Shown: positions 33,602 through 37,558 of the stretch, piece after piece | Numbering within the stretch: position 1 is the stretch's first letter | How the letters are laid out: each line of letters starts with the position of its first letter | Source of the DNA: Lachnospiraceae bacterium | GTDB taxonomy: Bacteria > Bacillota > Clostridia > Lachnospirales > Lachnospiraceae | DNA length: 37,558 bases | Assembly (NCBI GenBank): GCA_024403485.1 | Contig: JAKSRT010000013.1 | Coordinates: forward strand, 1-37,558 | Direction: 5' to 3' | The notes under the pieces: generated by a model | The model's database searches: none | What the model saw: only the letters and a program-made list of their open reading frames with translations | What the model was told of the DNA's origin: nothing | Program-made: the position numbers and the translations under genes

Positions 33602-33626
33602 GTGGAACGGATTCCACAGACAGGAG
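33602..33626 (+). promoter_or_regulatory. Predicted CsrA-binding leader of flaG
   Basis: A 6-bp hairpin (GTGGAA/TTCCAC) presents GGA in the tetraloop CGGA (33608-33611), followed by CAGGAG (33621-33626), the Shine-Dalgarno of flaG. Same layout as the flgM and flagellin leaders. Confidence 0.6.
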
Positions 33627-33633
33627 ATAAGAT

Positions 33634-34050
33634 ATGGCTATCGAACCAATAAACAGCATTATGACGATGCAGGCACAGTCGATTCAGCCCGCAAACAATA
33701 CCACAAAATCTGCCATGGAGTACACGGATGTTTCTATCGCAGAAAACGCGCCCAAAGTAGATGAGACTACAAAGGTTGTTGAAAACGTTGATGAGAAGGA
33801 CAGTAATTTCAACAGAGAAAATCAGCAGCCCAGCAACGAACAGCTTCACAAGGCCGTTGAAGATTTAAACAAGAAAATGAGCAACTCCGAAGCAGTCTTT
33901 GGTATTCATGAAGGAACCAACAGAGTAACCATTAAGATTGTTGATAAGAAGTCCAAGGAAGTAATTAAGGAACTTCCTCCCGAGAAGACTCTTGATATGA
34001 TTGCAAGAGTGTGGGAAATGGCAGGATTACTTGTCGACGAGCGCAGATAA
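33634..34050 (+). CDS. flaG: Flagellar protein FlaG
   Basis: The 138 residues have a disordered acidic N-terminal half and a FlaG C-terminal domain: EQLHKAVEDLNKKMSNSEAVFGIHEGTNRVTIKIVDKKSKEVIKELPPEKTLDMIARVWEMAGLLVDERR pattern, with the hallmark I-K-E-L-P-P-E-K. FlaG affects filament length and is usually found upstream of fliD, as here (30 nt before it). Confidence 0.9.
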   Translation: MAIEPINSIMTMQAQSIQPANNTTKSAMEYTDVSIAENAPKVDETTKVVENVDEKDSNFNRENQQPSNEQLHKAVEDLNKKMSNSEAVFGIHEGTNRVTIKIVDKKSKEVIKELPPEKTLDMIARVWEMAGLLVDERR

Positions 34051-34080
34051 CTGCGTGATTATTGCTAAGGAGGATACTAT

Positions 34081-35862
34081 ATGCCTACACGTATTACAGG
34101 TATGAGTTCCGGACTTGATACCGAAAGCATCATTCAGGAACTTGTAAAAGCTAAAAGTACAAAAGTTACAACATTAAAGAAAAATAATACCCGTCTTGAA
34201 TGGAAACAGGATGCATGGAAAGATCTTAACAAAGAACTTAAGTCTCTTCAGTCAAAGTTCGGTAGTCTTCGTTTTACATCCGATTTAAAGAAAAAAACTT
34301 CAAGCGTAAGTAATCCCAATGCCGTAAAAGTTATTACAGGCAGCGGCGCTATGAATTCCGTTCAGTCTCTTTCAATTAAGCAGCTTGCAAAGTCCGGATA
34401 TTTAACCGGTCAGAAGGTTGCTTCTGAAGATGGGGCATCTGTTACCAAGGAAACCACATTAAGCAGTCTGACATTAAAGGATGCTGACGGTAATCCCGTA
34501 AGCGGACTTACGGATACAAACGGTGGTTCATTTACCGTAACTACCGGCGGAAAGTCTACAACAATTTCCATCGGAGAAGATACAAAGATATCCGATATTG
34601 TGAGTCAGCTTAACAAGGCAGGAGTTTCCGCAAACTTCGATGAGAAAAACCAGCGTTTTTATATCGGTGCATCGGGCAGCGGAAAAGCCAATGATTTTGC
34701 TATAACTGCTGATAATGCAGCCGGTTTTTCGGCATTAAGCGTTCTTGGAATAAATGTTGATCCGGCTAATGCTCAGAACAAAGCTACTGCTGACGAATAT
34801 AAGAAATATACAGACTACTATTCAGCTTTAAAAGATCAGGATAAGGATGCGGCAATCAGTGCCATTACAGAGGATGTAGACTCTGAGATTTATAAGATGC
34901 TTAAGGCTGAAGCTTCAGATAAGGAAAATCCTGATTTCAGCGAAGCTTATGACAAACTTATGGCAAAGATGGAAGCTGCGGAAATGGCAACAAATGCTTC
35001 AGGCAGCAGCCTCTATTCTAAAGGAGCTGTCAAGCTTGCCGGTGAAGATGCTTTAATCGAGCTTAACGGAGCTGAATATACATCCGCTACCAACAGTGTG
35101 GAAGTAAACGGGCTTACGTTTGAATGCTTTGCGGTAGCTGATGATATTACCGTAACAACCAAAGATGACACCGACGGTATTTATGACCAGGTTAAGGGTC
35201 TTCTTAAGCAGTACAATGAAGTAATAAACAAAATCGATAAACTTTACAATGCCGGAACCGCTAAGGGTTATGATCCCCTTACCGATGAAGAGAAGGATGC
35301 GTTAACGGATTCGGAAGTTGAGAAGATTGAAAATAAGGTAAAAGAATCTCTTCTTAGAAAAGATACTACCCTTCAGAATATTTTCTCTTCACTTAAAGAG
35401 ACAATGGCATCCGGTTATGAGGTTGGCGGAAAGACAATGTATCTTTCTGATTTCGGTATCGGAACCTTAAGCTATTTTGAGGCTGCGGACTTTGAACATT
35501 CCGCATATCATATTGACGGCGATAAAGATGATGAAAAGACATCCGGAAACGCGGATAAGCTTAAGTCAATGATCGCTACAGATCCGGACGCGGTTGTCGG
35601 TTTCTTTTCAAAACTGTTTGACTCAGTTTATTCAAAAATGAATGATTTATCAAAGAGTACCACAAACTCTTCGTTTGGCAGTTTCTATGATGATAAATCA
35701 ATGAAAAAGGAATTAACCGACTTTACCAGTCAGATTTCAAAAGCAGAAGCTAAGCTTAATGAATATGAAGATAAATATTATGCTAAATTTGCCAAGATGG
35801 AATCTGCGCTGTCAGCAATGGAATCTAAGAACAGTTATCTTTCCGGATTGTTCGGACAATAA
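34081..35862 (+). CDS. fliD: Flagellar filament cap protein FliD
   Basis: The 593 residues contain the FliD N-terminal domain (ITGMSSGLDTESIIQELVKAKSTKV, residues 4-28) and the C-terminal domain (KGLLKQYNEVINKIDKLYN, about 376-394, through to the end helices). A helical, charged insertion (about 235-315, DEYKKYTDYYSALKDQDKDAA) interrupts the middle and is a variable surface part. FliD forms the cap that folds flagellin at the filament tip; the FliS-like and FliT-like chaperones follow. GGAGG lies 8 nt before the ATG. Confidence 0.93.
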   Translation: MPTRITGMSSGLDTESIIQELVKAKSTKVTTLKKNNTRLEWKQDAWKDLNKELKSLQSKFGSLRFTSDLKKKTSSVSNPNAVKVITGSGAMNSVQSLSIKQLAKSGYLTGQKVASEDGASVTKETTLSSLTLKDADGNPVSGLTDTNGGSFTVTTGGKSTTISIGEDTKISDIVSQLNKAGVSANFDEKNQRFYIGASGSGKANDFAITADNAAGFSALSVLGINVDPANAQNKATADEYKKYTDYYSALKDQDKDAAISAITEDVDSEIYKMLKAEASDKENPDFSEAYDKLMAKMEAAEMATNASGSSLYSKGAVKLAGEDALIELNGAEYTSATNSVEVNGLTFECFAVADDITVTTKDDTDGIYDQVKGLLKQYNEVINKIDKLYNAGTAKGYDPLTDEEKDALTDSEVEKIENKVKESLLRKDTTLQNIFSSLKETMASGYEVGGKTMYLSDFGIGTLSYFEAADFEHSAYHIDGDKDDEKTSGNADKLKSMIATDPDAVVGFFSKLFDSVYSKMNDLSKSTTNSSFGSFYDDKSMKKELTDFTSQISKAEAKLNEYEDKYYAKFAKMESALSAMESKNSYLSGLFGQ

Positions 35863-35881
35863 CTTACAGGAGGACTGATAA

Positions 35882-36259
35882 ATGGCATTACCAAATGCAT
35901 ACAGTCAGTACAATAACAGTAAAATATTAACAGCTTCGCCTGCTGAGTTAACACTTCTTTTATATGAAGGAGCGATTAAATTCGGAAATATTGCGATTGT
36001 TAAAATGGAACATAAAGATGTTCAGGGAGCACACAATAATATCATAAGAGTCGGAAAGATTATTGATTATTTAAGAGAGACTCTTGATATGAAATATCCG
36101 GTGGCTCAGGATTTTGAAAACATATATGTATATTTGTCATCGCGCATTAATGATACGATGGTATCCAAAGATCCTAAGGACATGGAAGAGGTTGTCGAAC
36201 ATTTAAGATCCGTTCGAGACAATTGGAAAGAAGTAATGAAAAAGGCAGGAGTAAGATGA
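35882..36259 (+). CDS. fliS: Flagellar export chaperone FliS
   Basis: This 125-residue helical cytoplasmic chaperone has the characteristic N-terminus NAYSQYNNSKILTASPAELTLLLYEGAIKF. It binds the C-terminus of newly made flagellin, prevents early polymerisation and guides it to export. ATG follows AGGAGG by 7 nt. The stop overlaps the next start (ATGA). Confidence 0.95.
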   Translation: MALPNAYSQYNNSKILTASPAELTLLLYEGAIKFGNIAIVKMEHKDVQGAHNNIIRVGKIIDYLRETLDMKYPVAQDFENIYVYLSSRINDTMVSKDPKDMEEVVEHLRSVRDNWKEVMKKAGVR

Positions 36260-36744
36260 GCAATACTTATATTACTGCATTAACGGAGAGCCTTGAGAAA
36301 AAAATAGAGGTTCTCAATAAAATTCATGAAAAAGATGAAGAGCAGCTTAGTATCGCCAAGACAGAGCCGTTTTCCTTTGAAGCATTCGATAAGAATGTCG
36401 AAGAAAAGGATGTTCTTATATATAAGCTGGTTAAGCTTGACGAAGGCTTTGAAATTGTATATGAAAATGTCAAAGCTGAGTTAAATGCCAATAAGGACTT
36501 ATATAAAGAAGAAATAAAAAAGATGCAGAAGCTGATTACGGATATTACTGCATTGAGTACCAAAATTCAGGCCGAGGAAGCCAGAAATAAAGCGGCTATG
36601 GAAGCAGCCTTCAGAAACGAAAAACAGCGCCTTAAAAGCAGCAGATCCAGCGTAAAGGCCGTAAACAGTTATGCTAAAGCCATGAGAAGCGGTACAGGCA
36701 GTAACTTCTCCGGTATTTCCGGAATCGGAAATGATTGGAATTAA
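36256..36744 (+). CDS. FliT-like/FlgN-like small helical flagellar protein
   Basis: The 162 residues are almost fully helical, with coiled-coil heptads from about 10 to 125 and a Ser/Gly-rich tail. Position directly after fliS is that of fliT, the FliD chaperone, but sequence identity to FliT is not evident by eye. The ATG at 36256 follows AGGAG and overlaps the fliS stop codon as ATGA; an in-frame ATG at 36223 within fliS is rejected. A type III export chaperone for FliD is the most likely role (inference). Confidence 0.65.
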   Translation: MSNTYITALTESLEKKIEVLNKIHEKDEEQLSIAKTEPFSFEAFDKNVEEKDVLIYKLVKLDEGFEIVYENVKAELNANKDLYKEEIKKMQKLITDITALSTKIQAEEARNKAAMEAAFRNEKQRLKSSRSSVKAVNSYAKAMRSGTGSNFSGISGIGNDWN

Positions 36745-36779
36745 TCAATAATTAATCAAAAAAAAGTTATTTTAGGTGT

Positions 36780-36805
36780 TAATATTTCGGAAATTACTCC
36801 GATAT
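36780..36805 (+). promoter_or_regulatory. Sigma-28 promoter of the flagellin gene
   Basis: TCCGATAT at 36798-36805 is a good sigma-28 -10 element; a weaker -35 element TAAT lies at 36780-36783 (14-bp spacer). Transcription would begin near 36812 and leave a ~128-nt leader before the ATG at 36940. Confidence 0.7.
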
Positions 36806-36815
36806 ATTATATAAC

Positions 36816-36934
36816 AAAGGAAAACAACATTCCTTTAACCGAAATCTTTAACCAACGGAGCGTACGGCCGACGGAGCGGATTTCATAACAATCACATATT
36901 TGTAGCAAGGATGCTACATCTTATTTCAAGGAGG
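36816..36934 (+). promoter_or_regulatory. Structured flagellin leader with predicted CsrA sites
   Basis: The leader holds, in order: a hairpin AAAGGAA/TTCCTTT (36816-36836), two direct copies of ACGGAGCG 16 bp apart (36855-36862, 36871-36878), a hairpin TGTAGC/GCTACA with loop AAGGAT (36901-36918), and the Shine-Dalgarno CAAGGAGG (36927-36934). The loop core CAAGGATG equals the core of the CsrA consensus, and the second GGA overlaps the ribosome site, as in the known CsrA control of hag in Bacillus subtilis. Confidence 0.7.
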
Positions 36935-36939
36935 AAATT

Positions 36940-37558
36940 ATGGTAGTACAACACAACTTAACAGCGATGAACTCTAACAGAATGCTCGGCATTACTGCTG
37001 GAACACAGGCAAAGTCAACAGAAAAGTTATCTTCAGGTTACAAGATTAACCGTGCAGCTGATGATGCAGCAGGTCTTGCAATCAGCGAAAAGATGAGACG
37101 TCAGGTTCGTGGTTTAACACAGGCATCTGCTAACGCTCAGGATGGTATTTCTGCAGTTCAGACAGCAGAAGGCGCACTTGCAGAAGTTCATGATATGCTC
37201 CAGAGAATTAATGAACTTGCAGTAAAGGCAGCTAACGATACAAACCAGTCAACAGACCGTGATTACATCCAGTCTGAAATCGATGCATTAGTAGAAGAAA
37301 TCGATCGTGTACAGAGCACAACAACCTTCAATGAACAGAGTCTTCTTGACGGAAGCTTTAGCGGAAAGAAACTCCAGGTTGGTTCAGAAAAGGATCAGGT
37401 TATCGCTATTTCTATCGGTAGCATGGATGCTTCTACTCTTGGCGTAGATTCTCTTGATGTTTCTAGCCATGACGGTGCAAAGAATGCTATTGATAGTGTT
37501 AAGACAGCACTTGAAACTGTTTCCGCACAGAGATCAGATCTTGGTGCAGTTCAGAACA
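36940..37558 (+). CDS. hag: Flagellin, N-terminal part (cut by the right edge)
   Basis: The frame is open from the ATG at 36940 to the window end (206 codons). It starts MVVQHNLTAMNSNRMLGITA and continues with the conserved STEKLSSGYKINRAADDAAGLAISEKMR and GISAVQTAEGALAEVHDMLQRINELAVKAANDT blocks of the flagellin N-terminal D0/D1 helices. CAAGGAGG lies 5 nt upstream. The last visible segment (KTALETVSAQRSDLGAVQN) already resembles the C-terminal helix, so the variable middle domain is short or absent and the full protein is probably about 270 residues. Codon bias indicates high expression. Confidence 0.95.
   Translation, partial: MVVQHNLTAMNSNRMLGITAGTQAKSTEKLSSGYKINRAADDAAGLAISEKMRRQVRGLTQASANAQDGISAVQTAEGALAEVHDMLQRINELAVKAANDTNQSTDRDYIQSEIDALVEEIDRVQSTTTFNEQSLLDGSFSGKKLQVGSEKDQVIAISIGSMDASTLGVDSLDVSSHDGAKNAIDSVKTALETVSAQRSDLGAVQN

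Noticed and set aside
33554-33617. Riboswitch before flaG
   Set aside because: The two hairpins are fully explained as an intrinsic terminator and a short GGA-loop hairpin; no known aptamer pattern was seen.

Overview
The window looks like chromosomal DNA of a motile, low-GC, Gram-positive anaerobe, most likely a member of the Lachnospiraceae (Butyrivibrio/Roseburia-like). The grounds are lipoprotein-type binding proteins, intrinsic terminators, a flgM-flgN-flgK-flgK-flgL-fliW-csrA late flagellar operon, and a Gram-positive type of Pel exopolysaccharide gene. The genus is an inference; no rRNA or species marker is present. No tRNA, rRNA, CRISPR array, IS element or phage gene was seen.

Region 1 (1-13416) is a surface-polymer and protein-export island. 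It opens inside a pelG-like exopolysaccharide transporter gene and continues with a DUF2304 membrane protein, a GT4 and a GT2 glycosyltransferase, a DUF4874/DUF4832 TIM-barrel-like protein and an NTP_transf_5 nucleotidyltransferase. Next come a small protein with a RiPP-like leader (YEKP...EGVYA), a terminator, an ABC exporter, a GT2 and two paralogous GT4 enzymes. A PqqD-HPr-kinase-like fusion lies on the minus strand, divergent from an S26B-type (Ser/His) peptidase. I read the leader protein, nucleotidyltransferase, exporter, PqqD-kinase and peptidase as one candidate leader-guided protein export and modification system. Three of its genes have a -10 box exactly 6 nt before the ATG and no ribosome binding site, so they are probably leaderless.

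Region 2 (13417-17206) is a carbohydrate ABC importer (two permeases and a lipoprotein binding protein, no ATPase). It is preceded by an extended -10 promoter and 12-bp iterated AAACG-type operator repeats. A small four-helix membrane protein follows (17249-17818).

Region 3 (17900-25716) is a complete oligopeptide ABC importer, oppA-B-C-D-F. It has an internal terminator after oppA and an OppC with about 365 extra extracytoplasmic residues made of degenerate repeats. Two small membrane proteins follow.

Region 4 (26596-37558) holds the late flagellar genes in three transcription units, each with a sigma-28-type promoter: flgM-flgN-flgK1-flgK2-flgL-fliW-csrA, flaG-fliD-fliS-fliT-like, and flagellin (cut by the right edge). 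All three leaders carry a hairpin with GGA in its loop followed by a GGA-containing Shine-Dalgarno, the layout expected for CsrA repression. CsrA and its antagonist FliW are encoded in the first unit. The flgL reading frame is broken by one in-frame TAA codon.
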